From Streptomyces parvus (GTDB lineage Bacteria > Actinomycetota > Actinomycetes > Streptomycetales > Streptomycetaceae): a stretch of 64,000 nucleotides of DNA. The notes under the pieces are model-generated. The model was not told where the DNA came from, made no database searches, and saw only the letters and a list, made by a program, of their open reading frames with translations. Shown here piece after piece: positions 29,095 through 37,612 of this stretch (positions are counted from its first letter, which is position 1; each line of letters starts with the position of its first letter). The position numbers and the translations under genes are program-made. The stretch is taken from contig NZ_BMRY01000007.1 in NCBI RefSeq assembly GCF_014648875.1, forward strand, positions 62,001 to 126,000, given 5' to 3'.

Positions 29095-30041
29095 CATCCC
29101 TCACGGCCGACAGCATCGCCGAGCTGTTCTCCGGCGCCGTCACGCTGGCCAAGTCCGGCGAGAAGATCAGCCCCCGGGGCATGGCCACCCACGAAGTCCG
29201 CGATGTGCACCTGCTGCTCACCCAGCCGCGTGCCCGCCTGCTCTACGCCCCGCCCGCCCGCATCGTGAATCCGGCCTTCGCCGTCGCCGAGACGGTTTGG
29301 CACCTGTCCGGCTCCGACGCCCCGTGGATCTTCGACTACAACAACCGGCTGCGGCAGTTCGCCGACGAAGGCGTCCTCCTGGGGGCGTACGGCCCCAGGA
29401 TGCGGAACTGGGCAGGCAAGGTCGACCAGCTCGCCCGCGTCGTCGAGATCCTCCAAGCCGACCCCGACTCCCGGCGAGCCCTAATCCAGCTCTACGACCC
29501 GGCCCAGGACGCCGCAGGGCACAAGGACGTGCCGTGCACCCTTGGGTTCCGGTTCCACCTGCGCGCCGGCCGCCTGCACATGGCGACCATGATGCGCGGC
29601 CAAGACGTATGGATCGGCATGCCGTACGACGTGTTCTTCTACACCGTGCTGCACGAGCTGGTCGCCGGATGGCTCGACGCCGAACTCGGCGAGTTTCACC
29701 TGCACATCGGCTCGTTGCACATCTACGACGAGCACATCGAGCAGGCCGACATGCTCACCTCGCTCCCGGCGAGCGCGATCATGCCCGACCTGCGAACACC
29801 CTGGAACAGTTTCGGCGGCCTGCTCGACCAGGTCGAGGCCCGTGACGTGACCGGCCACCCCGGCTGGGACGCGATGGCCGAGACGCTGCGCAGCTACCGG
29901 CTGTGGAAGGACGGCAAGCGCGAGCAGGCGGGGCGGGCGGCCGACACGATCGACGGGCCCCTCGGCCAAGCCCTCACCGCCTGGTACGGAGAGCTGGAGC
30001 GGCGCTCGACCAATCGCGCCGCGACGGCCGGGGCAAGGTGA
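29091..30041 (+). CDS. Thymidylate-synthase-fold enzyme, predicted cytidylate C5 (hydroxy)methylase
   Basis: 316 residues. TS fold: nucleophile P148-C149 in KDVPCTLGFRFHLR, phosphate-binding RRALIQLYDP, and MMRGQDVWIGMPYDVF in place of the TS motif QRSxDxxLGxPFN. The residue that in thymidylate synthase is the uracil-reading Asn is Asp here (D180 in GMPYDV). The same Asn-to-Asp change is known in T4 dCMP hydroxymethylase, which uses cytidylate. So this enzyme probably alkylates or hydroxymethylates C5 of a cytidine nucleotide, as MilA does in mildiomycin biosynthesis, rather than making dTMP. Its place between a glycosyltransferase and a carbamoyltransferase supports a biosynthetic role. Confidence 0.82.
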   Translation: MTSLTADSIAELFSGAVTLAKSGEKISPRGMATHEVRDVHLLLTQPRARLLYAPPARIVNPAFAVAETVWHLSGSDAPWIFDYNNRLRQFADEGVLLGAYGPRMRNWAGKVDQLARVVEILQADPDSRRALIQLYDPAQDAAGHKDVPCTLGFRFHLRAGRLHMATMMRGQDVWIGMPYDVFFYTVLHELVAGWLDAELGEFHLHIGSLHIYDEHIEQADMLTSLPASAIMPDLRTPWNSFGGLLDQVEARDVTGHPGWDAMAETLRSYRLWKDGKREQAGRAADTIDGPLGQALTAWYGELERRSTNRAATAGAR

Positions 30042-31768
30042 CCGCCGCCATGAAGCGCACCCCCTCCGTCGTCCTCGGCCTGTGCTCGTACACTCACGAC
30101 TCCTCGGCCGCCCTTCTCGTCGACGGTGAACTCGTCGGCTTCGTCGAGGAGGAACGCCTCTCCGAGCAGAAGCACACCAAGCTCTACCCGGCTCGCGCCG
30201 TGGGCTGGCTCCTCGACCAGGCCAAGCTGAGCGCCAGCGACGTGGACGCCGTCGCTTACAACTTCCAGCCCGCCCGCTACCTCGCCGAGTCGCCCGTCGC
30301 CCTGCGCATGGCGTTCTCGTCGGCCACGCGCGACCGCAGCCTGGCTCGCGCCCACGGGTTCGCCAAGGTCGCCCTGCGCGCCCGGCGGCGGCTGCGCGTC
30401 CTCGGCAGCCAGTTCCCCTCGGCCCGCGTCACATCGGTCCTGCACCACCGAGCCCACCAGCTCACGGCCTACGCCGCCTCCGGCTGGGACGAAGCGGCCG
30501 TACTCGTCGTCGACAGCCTCGGCGAGCGGCAGACCACCACGATTGCCCACGGCCACGGCGTTCAGCACCCCCGCGTCCACACCCTGGAAGCGATCAACGA
30601 CCCGGCCTCCCTCGGCTACGTGTACGGCGCCGTCACCGAGCACCTGGGCTGGCGGCGGGGCGACGAGGAGGGCACCGTCATGGCGCTGGCCGCCCTCGGC
30701 GACCCAGCCCGCTTCCGGCACCTGTTCAGCACGGCCGTCCGCACGACGGCCACGGGCTTTCGCATCCACCCCGGCTACTTCCCGACGCGCACCCTCACCT
30801 CGGGATACCCGAGAACATCCCGGCGGTTCGTCGCCGAGACCTGCCCCGAGCGGCATCCGAGCGAGCCGCTCACCGACGTCCACCGAGACCTGGCGGCTGC
30901 CCTTCAGGAGCGGACCGAGCAGGTGATGGTTCACCTTGCCCGCCGCGCCCGTGTGCTCACCGGCTCCCGGCGCCTGTGCGTGGGCGGCGGCGTCGCCACG
31001 AACTGCGTGAGCATCGGGAAGATCATCGAAGCCGGCATCTTCGACGAGGTATTCGTCCCGCCGGCACCGGGCGACGCCGGAACCGCGATCGGGGCCGCGC
31101 TCGCCGTCCACGTCGACGCGCGCACGCCTCGCCCGGTCGCCGGCATCGCCCGCCACTGTTACCTGGGCCCCTCCTACGAGGACCAGCCCCTCGACCTGAC
31201 CCCCTGGCCCGGCCTCCACCAGAAGACCCTCGGCATCGAGACCGCCGAGTTCCTCGCCGACCAGCTCGCCCACGGCGTGATCGCCGGACTCTTCCAGGGA
31301 GGGGTCGAAGCCGGGCCGCGTGCCCTGGGCAACCGCTCGATCCTCGCCTCCCCGCTGGAGCCCGGCGTCGTCGAGCGGCTCAACGCCACCGTGAAGTTCC
31401 GCGAGCCGTTCCGGCCCTTCGCCCCCATGGTCCCCGCCGAGCGCGCCGCCGAGTTCTTCACCCTCGGCCAGCCGGCCCCATACATGTCCATGGCCTCCGG
31501 GGTGACAGACCTGACGCGCGAGCGGGTGCCGGCCATCGTGCACGCCAACGGCACCTCCCGCCTGCAGACCGTCACCCGGTCGCAGAACCCGTTCATGCAC
31601 GCGGTGCTGACCGCCTTCGGCCGCCGAACCGGCATCCCCGTGCTGATCAACACCTCCCTCAACGTCAAGGGGAAACCGATCTGCGGAACGCCCGAGATGG
31701 CCCTGGACTGCCTGGCCAACTCCGGCCTCGACGCCCTGCTCCTTGAAGGGCGGTGGATCACCAAATGA
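30038..31768 (+). CDS. O-carbamoyltransferase (NodU/CmcH/TobZ family)
   Basis: 576 residues from a GTG overlapping the upstream stop (ATG at 30050 is an alternative). N-terminal Kae1-like domain with LGLCSYTHDSSAALL and the metal-binding histidines in HHRAHQLTAYAASG; the C-terminal YrdC-like domain carries AGPRALGNRSILASP and LINTSLNVKGKPI. The family makes carbamoyl-AMP from carbamoyl phosphate and ATP and places the carbamoyl group on a hydroxyl of a sugar, nucleoside or antibiotic (TobZ, CmcH, PolO). Here the acceptor could be the hydroxymethyl group made by the preceding enzyme, or a sugar hydroxyl. All motifs appear intact. Confidence 0.92.
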   Translation: MTAAMKRTPSVVLGLCSYTHDSSAALLVDGELVGFVEEERLSEQKHTKLYPARAVGWLLDQAKLSASDVDAVAYNFQPARYLAESPVALRMAFSSATRDRSLARAHGFAKVALRARRRLRVLGSQFPSARVTSVLHHRAHQLTAYAASGWDEAAVLVVDSLGERQTTTIAHGHGVQHPRVHTLEAINDPASLGYVYGAVTEHLGWRRGDEEGTVMALAALGDPARFRHLFSTAVRTTATGFRIHPGYFPTRTLTSGYPRTSRRFVAETCPERHPSEPLTDVHRDLAAALQERTEQVMVHLARRARVLTGSRRLCVGGGVATNCVSIGKIIEAGIFDEVFVPPAPGDAGTAIGAALAVHVDARTPRPVAGIARHCYLGPSYEDQPLDLTPWPGLHQKTLGIETAEFLADQLAHGVIAGLFQGGVEAGPRALGNRSILASPLEPGVVERLNATVKFREPFRPFAPMVPAERAAEFFTLGQPAPYMSMASGVTDLTRERVPAIVHANGTSRLQTVTRSQNPFMHAVLTAFGRRTGIPVLINTSLNVKGKPICGTPEMALDCLANSGLDALLLEGRWITK

Positions 31769-32817
31769 AGATCGGGTACAGCTTCTGGGGCTTCCTCGGC
31801 AACGGCGTCACCGACACCCCTGACGGAGGCCGCAGCCACCGCCGCCCCTTCATCGACGCCCTCCTTGCCCGCGGTCACGAGATCGTCTTCCTCCAGCCCG
31901 ACCGCGACCGCCTCGAAGCCGGTGACGACCTCGGCGGCCCGTACACCTTCGACGACGGCTTGCCCGGCATCGACGCCCTGTTCCTGGAGTGGCGCTGGGC
32001 CATCCCCGGCCGCAACACCACCGTGTGCGGCAGCGAGGGACACACCTGCGACCTCCACCGGCAGGCACAGCTCATCAACCACTACACGGCCCGGTCCCAG
32101 ACGCCCACCGTCATCTGGGACAAGGACCGCACCCTGCGCGCCGAGAGCGTGTGGCGCCGTACGGCCCACACCCGCGTCTGCGAGGCCGCGCTCGCCCCGA
32201 CGCTCGGCGCGCACTCGCTGCTCTTCCCCGTCGCCGAGGACCTCCTCGCCCAGGCTGATCCCCTCACCCTGGCGGCGCGGCCCCGGGATCTCACGCTCGG
32301 CTACGTGGGCAACCAGTACGACCGCGATGAGCCCTTCGACCGCTTCTTCGCCCCGGCAGCCGCCCGCGTCGAGCACCTGGTCGCCGGGAAGTGGGCGAAG
32401 ACCGGCCGCTGGCCGCACGTCCGCTTCGCGGGCCGGATCCCGTTCGAGGACGCCGCCGGCGTCTACGGCCGGTCCCTGGCCACGGTGCTCATGCTGCCCG
32501 AGCGGTACGCCGCCGTCGGGCAGATGACCCAGCGCATCTTCGAGGCCGTGCTCGCTGGCTGCCTGCCGCTGGCCCCGGCGGACATCCGCTTCGCCGACCG
32601 GTTCGTCCCGAAGGAACTGGTCGTGCGCTCCGGCAACGACGTCCTCGAACGCCTCTCCTACCTGCGCGAGATCGCCGGCACCGAGCAGCACGCCGCCCTG
32701 ATCGCCGCGTGCGTGGACCGGCTGCGTCTATTCGGCCTGTGCCGGCAGGTCAACACCCTGGAGTCCGTCCTGCACGGCCTCCTCCAGACCACGGCGACCG
32801 AGCGGGGAGCTGCCTGA
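31765..32817 (+). CDS. CgeB-like glycosyltransferase family protein
   Basis: 350 residues, ATGA overlap with the carbamoyltransferase gene. Starts MKIGYSFWGFLGNGV. Central IDALFLEWRW and IWDKDRT precede a C-terminal part with YVGNQYDRD, VRFAGRIPFED, YGRSLATVLMLPERYAAVG and MTQRIFEAVLAGCLPLAP. The end motif, with Q-R-F/I-E and a Cys-Leu-Pro ligand loop, resembles CgeB/spore-maturation-type group 1 glycosyltransferases. Expected role: sugar transfer in the pathway. This gene ends the first coupled set; a hairpin follows at 32847-32879. Confidence 0.7.
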   Translation: MKIGYSFWGFLGNGVTDTPDGGRSHRRPFIDALLARGHEIVFLQPDRDRLEAGDDLGGPYTFDDGLPGIDALFLEWRWAIPGRNTTVCGSEGHTCDLHRQAQLINHYTARSQTPTVIWDKDRTLRAESVWRRTAHTRVCEAALAPTLGAHSLLFPVAEDLLAQADPLTLAARPRDLTLGYVGNQYDRDEPFDRFFAPAAARVEHLVAGKWAKTGRWPHVRFAGRIPFEDAAGVYGRSLATVLMLPERYAAVGQMTQRIFEAVLAGCLPLAPADIRFADRFVPKELVVRSGNDVLERLSYLREIAGTEQHAALIAACVDRLRLFGLCRQVNTLESVLHGLLQTTATERGAA

Positions 32818-32846
32818 TGCAGACCGCTCGATCGACCACGGCGCGC

Positions 32847-32879
32847 GGACCCTCCGGGCCTCTCCCGGAGGATGGGTCC
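32847..32879 (+). terminator. Strong bulged hairpin inside the pathway operon
   Basis: GGACCC then TCCGGG (32847-32858) pair with CCCGGA (32864-32869) and GGGTCC (32874-32879), leaving a 5-nt loop and a 4-nt bulge on the 3' side. It sits in the only 96-bp gap between genes of the first and second halves of the pathway. It may be a terminator or attenuator, or an mRNA-stability element, lowering expression of downstream genes. Just after it, TACGCT at about 32900 could be a -10 box for the next gene. Confidence 0.5.
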
Positions 32880-32913
32880 GCCGGACACCCGAACCTCTCT
32901 ACGCTGGAGCACC

Positions 32914-33423
32914 ATGAAGAAGGTCGCCATCGTCGGCTGCGGAGGCAGCGGCAAATCCCACGTGGCCCGCGAACTGGGCAGGATCCTCGACGCCCCGGTG
33001 ACGCACCTGGACGCCGCGTTCTACGACGACGAGTGGAACGCGTTGCCCATGGACAAGTTCACCGACGTCCAGCGCGAGCTGGTCGCGCAGCCGCGGTGGG
33101 TGATCGACGGCAACTACAACTCGACGCTTCAGGTACGGCTCGAAGCCTGCGACACGGTGGTCCTGATGGACGTGTCGACCGTGGCAGCGCTGTACGGGAT
33201 CTTCTCCCGGCAGATCCGGCACGGGGCCGGGCACAAGGGCAACGGGGTGCACAACCGCATCCACTGGGGCGTGATCAAGTACGTCGCCACGTACCGGCGC
33301 AAGATGCGACCCCGCGTGATGGCGAAGATCGAGGAGTTCGGCTCCGGTGCCGATGTGGTGCTGCTGGCCAGTCGGCGTCAGACGCGCCGCTGGCTGCGGA
33401 AGGTAGCCGCCGAGCAGTCCTGA
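32914..33423 (+). CDS. P-loop nucleotide/small-molecule kinase (adenylate-kinase-like)
   Basis: 169 residues from the ATG at 32914, with GGAG 6 bp upstream. Walker A GCGGSGKS (8-15) right at the N-terminus; LDAAFYDDEWN and WVIDGNYNSTL follow, as in FlaR/adenylate-kinase-like small kinases; RRQTRRWLRK is the end. Such proteins phosphorylate nucleosides, sugars or nucleotides. It may prepare a nucleotide intermediate for the pathway. Its transcription may be separate from the first half (see hairpin). Confidence 0.8.
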   Translation: MKKVAIVGCGGSGKSHVARELGRILDAPVTHLDAAFYDDEWNALPMDKFTDVQRELVAQPRWVIDGNYNSTLQVRLEACDTVVLMDVSTVAALYGIFSRQIRHGAGHKGNGVHNRIHWGVIKYVATYRRKMRPRVMAKIEEFGSGADVVLLASRRQTRRWLRKVAAEQS

Positions 33424-33454
33424 CCGGCCCGCGCCCCCGGCCAGGGGGTGCGGC

Positions 33455-34306
33455 ATGAACGAGCCCAACCCGTTCCTGGACCCCGCCCGACAGTCGGAGC
33501 TGTACGGACACGCCTCTCGGCTGGCCGGGCGCACCAGCGCCCTGATGCGCGCCAAGACCGCCGGCCACCCGGTGCCCGAGACGATCGTCAGCCTGGTGCA
33601 GACCCATCACGCCCGGCCCGACCGGCTCGGCGTGGTGCTCGACATCGGCTGCGGTCGTGGCACGAGCAGCCGCGTCATCGCCGAGCAGCTCCGGCCCGAG
33701 CGCCTAGTGGGGCTGGACGCCGCCCCCTCCCTGCTCGCCCAGGCCCGCGAGCGCGCCAAGGGCCTGCCCGACAGCACGGTGGACTTCGTCGAAGGCGACT
33801 TCCACGACCTCCCTCTGCCCGACGGGTCGAGCGACATCGTCGTCGCGGCGTTCTGCCTCTACCACTCGCCGCGCCCCCAGGACGTCGTCGGACAGATCGC
33901 CAGGGTCCTCGCCCCCGGTGGTGTGGCCGTGCTCGTCACCAAGGGCCTCGACAGCTACCGAGAGATGGACCAGCTGGTCGCCTCCGCCGGCCTCGATCCG
34001 CGTGCCGCCCAGCACGAGAGCCTCTACACCGCAGCCCACAGCGGCAACCTCGCCGACGTGGCCGCCTCCTCTCTCGACGTGATCGCCGTCCTGGACGAGG
34101 AACACGTCTTCACCTTCGACGGCCACGACCACACGGCGCAGTACCTGGCCACCAACCCCAAGTACGACCTGGCGCCCGGCCTGTACGGCAACCCCGGTGC
34201 CCTGGCGGCGACACTGCACGAGTTCCTTCCCGACCAGCCGCTGACCACCCGGTCCCGGATCACCTTCGTCGTCGCCCAGCCGAAGGAAGGAGGAGAGCCG
34301 GCATGA
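33455..34306 (+). CDS. Class I SAM-dependent methyltransferase
   Basis: 283 residues. Rossmann SAM-binding motif I VVLDIGCGRGTSSRVIA, acidic end of strand 2 in LVGLDAAPSLL, motif II/III FVEGDFHDLPLPDGSSDIVVAAFCLYHS and VLAPGGVAVLVT. This is a UbiE/small-molecule O- or N-methyltransferase type. Its SAH product could be handled by the SAH-hydrolase-like protein encoded at 37613. The start follows the kinase by 31 bp and the stop overlaps the next gene (ATGA). Confidence 0.88.
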   Translation: MNEPNPFLDPARQSELYGHASRLAGRTSALMRAKTAGHPVPETIVSLVQTHHARPDRLGVVLDIGCGRGTSSRVIAEQLRPERLVGLDAAPSLLAQARERAKGLPDSTVDFVEGDFHDLPLPDGSSDIVVAAFCLYHSPRPQDVVGQIARVLAPGGVAVLVTKGLDSYREMDQLVASAGLDPRAAQHESLYTAAHSGNLADVAASSLDVIAVLDEEHVFTFDGHDHTAQYLATNPKYDLAPGLYGNPGALAATLHEFLPDQPLTTRSRITFVVAQPKEGGEPA

Positions 34307-35061
34307 GCCCCGCCTCGTTCACCAAGCACTACGCGGAACCGGAACGCGCGGCGGGGGCGGTGCGCCACTACCGGTGGCTCACCGCGCACGCCAAGCCGCT
34401 GCGGCAGCCGGCCCTCCACACTGCCGGACCGCGGTTCCTGACGTTCGAACGGATCGCGGGCCGCCCCGTACGTCCCGAGGACCTCCCTCGCGTGGCGGAA
34501 CTGCTCGGCCACGCCCACGGTGCCGCCTGGGCCAGCGACCTGCACTCCGCGTCGCTGGACACCCCGCACCACTTCGAGGACGGCACGCAGTTCGACGACT
34601 ACCTCGGGCCCCGGAAGATCGCTCTACGGCGACGCCACGAGCAGGGCTACCTGCCCAACAAGACGGCCCTACACGCGATGCTCGGCCTGCTACAGGCGAC
34701 CGCCGAGGGCCCGTGCGCCTTCTACAAGGACAGCAACCCGCGGAACTTCATCATCACCGCACAAGACATCGTCGCCGTCGACACCGACGACCTGTCCCTC
34801 GCCCCGCTGGGCTACGACCTCGCCAAGCTCATCGCGACGCTCCACCTGACCTACGGGCCGCTCTCGGACCAAGCCGTCACTACCGCCCTGCTCGCGTACA
34901 ACGCGGCAGCCCGACGCTACGACGCCCGGCTGGGCACGACGGACCGAGGCCAGCTCGACAGCTTCCTGGGCCTGCACGCCGTGCTCACCGCACCGTACGT
35001 CGGCCGCAACGGCTACCACTACAGCCTGCCCCTCCGCTTCACGCACCGAGGAGCCTCATGA
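34303..35061 (+). CDS. Aminoglycoside-phosphotransferase-like kinase with altered catalytic loop
   Basis: 252 residues. The fold is of the APH/choline kinase type: FLTFERIAGRPV (hinge), HAHGAAWASDLH, and catalytic loop FYKDSNPRNFIITAQDIVAVDTDD. The Brenner motif HxDxxxxN is present only in part: Asp and Asn are kept (D-S-N-P-R-N), but the leading His is replaced (Y-K-D). The following VDTDD carries the metal-binding Asp in place of DFG. The N-lobe is very short. It could be a divergent kinase or a partner of the second APH-like protein (35711). Coupled on both sides by ATGA overlaps. Confidence 0.7.
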   Translation: MSPASFTKHYAEPERAAGAVRHYRWLTAHAKPLRQPALHTAGPRFLTFERIAGRPVRPEDLPRVAELLGHAHGAAWASDLHSASLDTPHHFEDGTQFDDYLGPRKIALRRRHEQGYLPNKTALHAMLGLLQATAEGPCAFYKDSNPRNFIITAQDIVAVDTDDLSLAPLGYDLAKLIATLHLTYGPLSDQAVTTALLAYNAAARRYDARLGTTDRGQLDSFLGLHAVLTAPYVGRNGYHYSLPLRFTHRGAS

Positions 35062-35714
35062 TCACCACCGAACTCGTCTTCGTCCGGCACGGCCAGGCCC
35101 AGTGCAACGCCGACGGCCTCGTCGGGGGCCCGCGCACCTGCACCGGCCTGACCAACCTCGGGTACGCCCAAGCCGAACAGGCCGCACGCCGCCTGGCCAC
35201 CGAGCACCTGAAGAAGCCCTTCGACGTCATCTACACCGGCCCGCGGATCCGCCTCGTCCAGACCGGCGAGATCATCGCCCAGACGCTCCAGATCCCCGTG
35301 CTCCACGACGAGCGACTCGACGGCCCGGTCCACGGCGACGCCGACGGCCAGCCCTGGGACGCGGTGAAGACGGCCGCCGACGGCGGGCCGCACGCCCACC
35401 CCGACAGGCCCTGGGCCAACGGCTCCGACACCTGGAACGGGTTCCTGAAGCGCGCCAGCAGGAACCTGAGCCAGCTCATCAAGGAGAACCACGGCAAGCG
35501 CGTCGTCTTCGCCGCCCACGGGGAGACGGTGATCACCGCACACACCCTGCTGCTGGGCATCCCGATCGGCTCGCCCGCCGGATTCACCCACAACCACGCC
35601 TCGATCACCCGCTGGCAGCACCACCGCAACCGCCTGGGCCAGACCCGCTGGATGCTCGACCGGCACAACGACACCGAGCACCTCAGCCTCCTCACGCCGG
35701 AGCCGACCCCGTGA
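35058..35714 (+). CDS. Histidine phosphatase (phosphoglycerate mutase-like)
   Basis: 218 residues. Catalytic R-H-G motif at LVFVRHGQAQCNADG (residues about 9-11); second His in VFAAHGETVITAHTLLLG; conserved Arg in YTGPRIRLVQTGEIIA. It removes or moves phosphate on small phosphoesters. In the pathway it could release a nucleoside or sugar from its phosphate. Overlaps with both neighbours (ATGA and GTGA). Confidence 0.9.
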   Translation: MITTELVFVRHGQAQCNADGLVGGPRTCTGLTNLGYAQAEQAARRLATEHLKKPFDVIYTGPRIRLVQTGEIIAQTLQIPVLHDERLDGPVHGDADGQPWDAVKTAADGGPHAHPDRPWANGSDTWNGFLKRASRNLSQLIKENHGKRVVFAAHGETVITAHTLLLGIPIGSPAGFTHNHASITRWQHHRNRLGQTRWMLDRHNDTEHLSLLTPEPTP

Positions 35715-36547
35715 TCGCGACCTCGCGCGACCCCCGGATACAACTGGCGCACCTCCGCCTCGGCACAGTCGACATCGCTGCGGACCCCGCGCTCCCGCCC
35801 CGCGTCGTACGCCTGGTGGCCGGTGACGGGCGTCAGTACATCGCGAAGCAGCACGCGGAGCGAGACCGGTACGCCGGAGAACTCCACGCCTACGGGGCGT
35901 GGGTCACCCATCTGACCGGCCATGCACCGGTGTTGGTCGGCCGGGATGATGCCACCCGCACCCTGCTGCTCACCGCACTCGCAGGTGACCGGGCGGACGC
36001 CTTCGCTCCGGGCTCGCCGGAGGAGGAGCTGGCCCACCACGAGGCCGGGCACGTGCTGGGCAAGCTGCACAGAGCCACGGCCATGCCCCAGGGCGGTGCC
36101 GTCGGCGCCTCACTCGCCGAGCGGTTCCAGGGGTGGATCGACCGGGCCGTCCACGCCGATCTGCTCGACGCGGTCGAGGAGAACCTGTTGAAGCACCACG
36201 CGGTCATCCTGGGCACCAGCCACATGGACAGCGCGATCTGCCACCTCGACTACCAGCCGCGCAACTGGCTTCTCGGCGACACCTTCGGCATCTACGACTT
36301 CGAGCACATGCGACGCGACGCCAGGGTCCGCGACTTCGCCCGGCTCGAATTCCGACGCTGGCAGGCCGCCCCCCACCTCCGCACCGCCTTCTTCGACGGC
36401 TACGGACGCTCACCCAACGACCTCGAACGACGCCTCCTGGAGTCCTTCGGCGCCATCGAGGCGGCCACAGCCCTGGTCAAGGGCCACCAGGAGAACGACG
36501 CCGCGCTCAGCGCGCACGGCAGAACCGTCCTGTCGCGGCTCGCCTGA
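35711..36547 (+). CDS. Aminoglycoside-phosphotransferase-like kinase
   Basis: 278 residues from a GTG overlapping the histidine phosphatase gene. The APH fold is clear: YIAKQHAERDRYAGELHAYG (Lys of the nucleotide site), hinge LLLTALAGDRAD, GHVLGKLHRAT, and an intact Brenner loop CHLDYQPRNWLLGDTFGIYDFEHM (HxDxxxxN plus metal Asp). It should phosphorylate a hydroxyl of a small molecule. With the divergent homologue at 34303 there are two APH-like enzymes in one operon, so either two positions are phosphorylated or one copy is non-catalytic. Confidence 0.87.
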   Translation: MIATSRDPRIQLAHLRLGTVDIAADPALPPRVVRLVAGDGRQYIAKQHAERDRYAGELHAYGAWVTHLTGHAPVLVGRDDATRTLLLTALAGDRADAFAPGSPEEELAHHEAGHVLGKLHRATAMPQGGAVGASLAERFQGWIDRAVHADLLDAVEENLLKHHAVILGTSHMDSAICHLDYQPRNWLLGDTFGIYDFEHMRRDARVRDFARLEFRRWQAAPHLRTAFFDGYGRSPNDLERRLLESFGAIEAATALVKGHQENDAALSAHGRTVLSRLA

Positions 36548-36582
36548 CCAGCCCCTTAGACGACACCACTCTGGAGATCTCC

Positions 36583-37581
36583 GTGCCACAGCACGAGCAG
36601 CCCCCGACCAACGCTTCCCCCCGACGGGCCGTGGTGACCGGCTCCGCCGGCTTCATCGGCTCCCACCTCGCCCACGCCCTCGTCCAGGCCGGCACCACCG
36701 TGATCGGCGTGGACCGCCGAGACCCGTCTACCGACCCGACGGCCGCCGCCAACCTCGCCGCGCTGCGGGGTCGCCCGGGATACCACCACGTCACGGCCGA
36801 CCTCCTCCACTGCGCGATCGACCCGATCCTGATCGACGCCGACACCGTCTTCCACCTCGCCGGCATCCCCGGCGTACGGCCCTCGTGGGGACCGCAGTTC
36901 GGCGACTACCTCGCGTCCAACGTGCTGGCCACCCACCGCGTCCTCGAAGCCTCCACCCGGATCGGCGTATCCCGGCTAGTCGTAGCCTCCTCCTCCAGCG
37001 TCTACGGCCCGACCGACGGCGACGCGAGTCGCGAGACCGACCGCCCCAACCCCGCCTCCCCGTACGCCGTGACCAAGCTGGCCGAGGAGCAGCTCTGTCT
37101 CGCCTACGCCGAGCGCCCCGTCGGCCCCAGCGTGGTCGCCCTGCGGTACTTCACCGTCTACGGCCCCCGGCAGCGTGCCGACATGTTCACCCACCGCGCC
37201 CTGTACGCCGCCCTGACCGGACAACCCCTGCGCCTTTACGGAGACGGCCACCAGCGCCGCGACTTCACCTACATCGACGACGTGGTCGCCGCCACGATCG
37301 CCGCCGGCACCGTCCCGAACGCGCACGGCACCATCAACGTCGGCGGTGGCTCGAACGCGTCCCTGCTGGACGTGATCAACATCGCCAACAGCCTCACCGG
37401 CCGCGAGATCCAGCTCCACCAGGACCACGTGCGCAACGGGGACGTCCTGCTCACGCGTGCCGACCCCGGCCGTGCGGGAGAGGTCCTCGGCTGGCAGCCG
37501 CGCGTCGACCTCCACAGCGGATTGCGCGCTCACATGCAGGCGCTGGCCTCCCCGGTGCCGGACTACAGCCATGCCGCCTAG
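36583..37581 (+). CDS. NAD-dependent sugar epimerase/dehydratase (extended SDR)
   Basis: 332 residues from the GTG at 36583, with a GGAG RBS. NAD-binding TGSAGFIGSHLAHAL, Ser/Tyr/Lys active site (ASSSSVYG and SPYAVTKLAEE), and the substrate-side motif LRYFTVYGPRQRADM, which is typical of UDP-glucose/galacturonate 4-epimerase and dTDP-glucose 4,6-dehydratase relatives. It acts on a nucleotide-linked sugar. Follows the kinase by 35 bp. Confidence 0.9.
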   Translation: MPQHEQPPTNASPRRAVVTGSAGFIGSHLAHALVQAGTTVIGVDRRDPSTDPTAAANLAALRGRPGYHHVTADLLHCAIDPILIDADTVFHLAGIPGVRPSWGPQFGDYLASNVLATHRVLEASTRIGVSRLVVASSSSVYGPTDGDASRETDRPNPASPYAVTKLAEEQLCLAYAERPVGPSVVALRYFTVYGPRQRADMFTHRALYAALTGQPLRLYGDGHQRRDFTYIDDVVAATIAAGTVPNAHGTINVGGGSNASLLDVINIANSLTGREIQLHQDHVRNGDVLLTRADPGRAGEVLGWQPRVDLHSGLRAHMQALASPVPDYSHAA

Positions 37582-37612
37582 GCGCACCAGTCGGATCACG
37601 AGAGGAGTGCTC

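Noticed and set aside
29091..30041. Ordinary thymidylate synthase (ThyA)
   Set aside because: The PCH, QRSxD and LGxPFN motifs are altered and the base-reading Asn is Asp, so dTMP synthesis is unlikely.
29894..31600. 568-codon minus-strand frame opposite the carbamoyltransferase
   Set aside because: Shadow of a gene with all carbamoyltransferase motifs; no domain in the antisense product.
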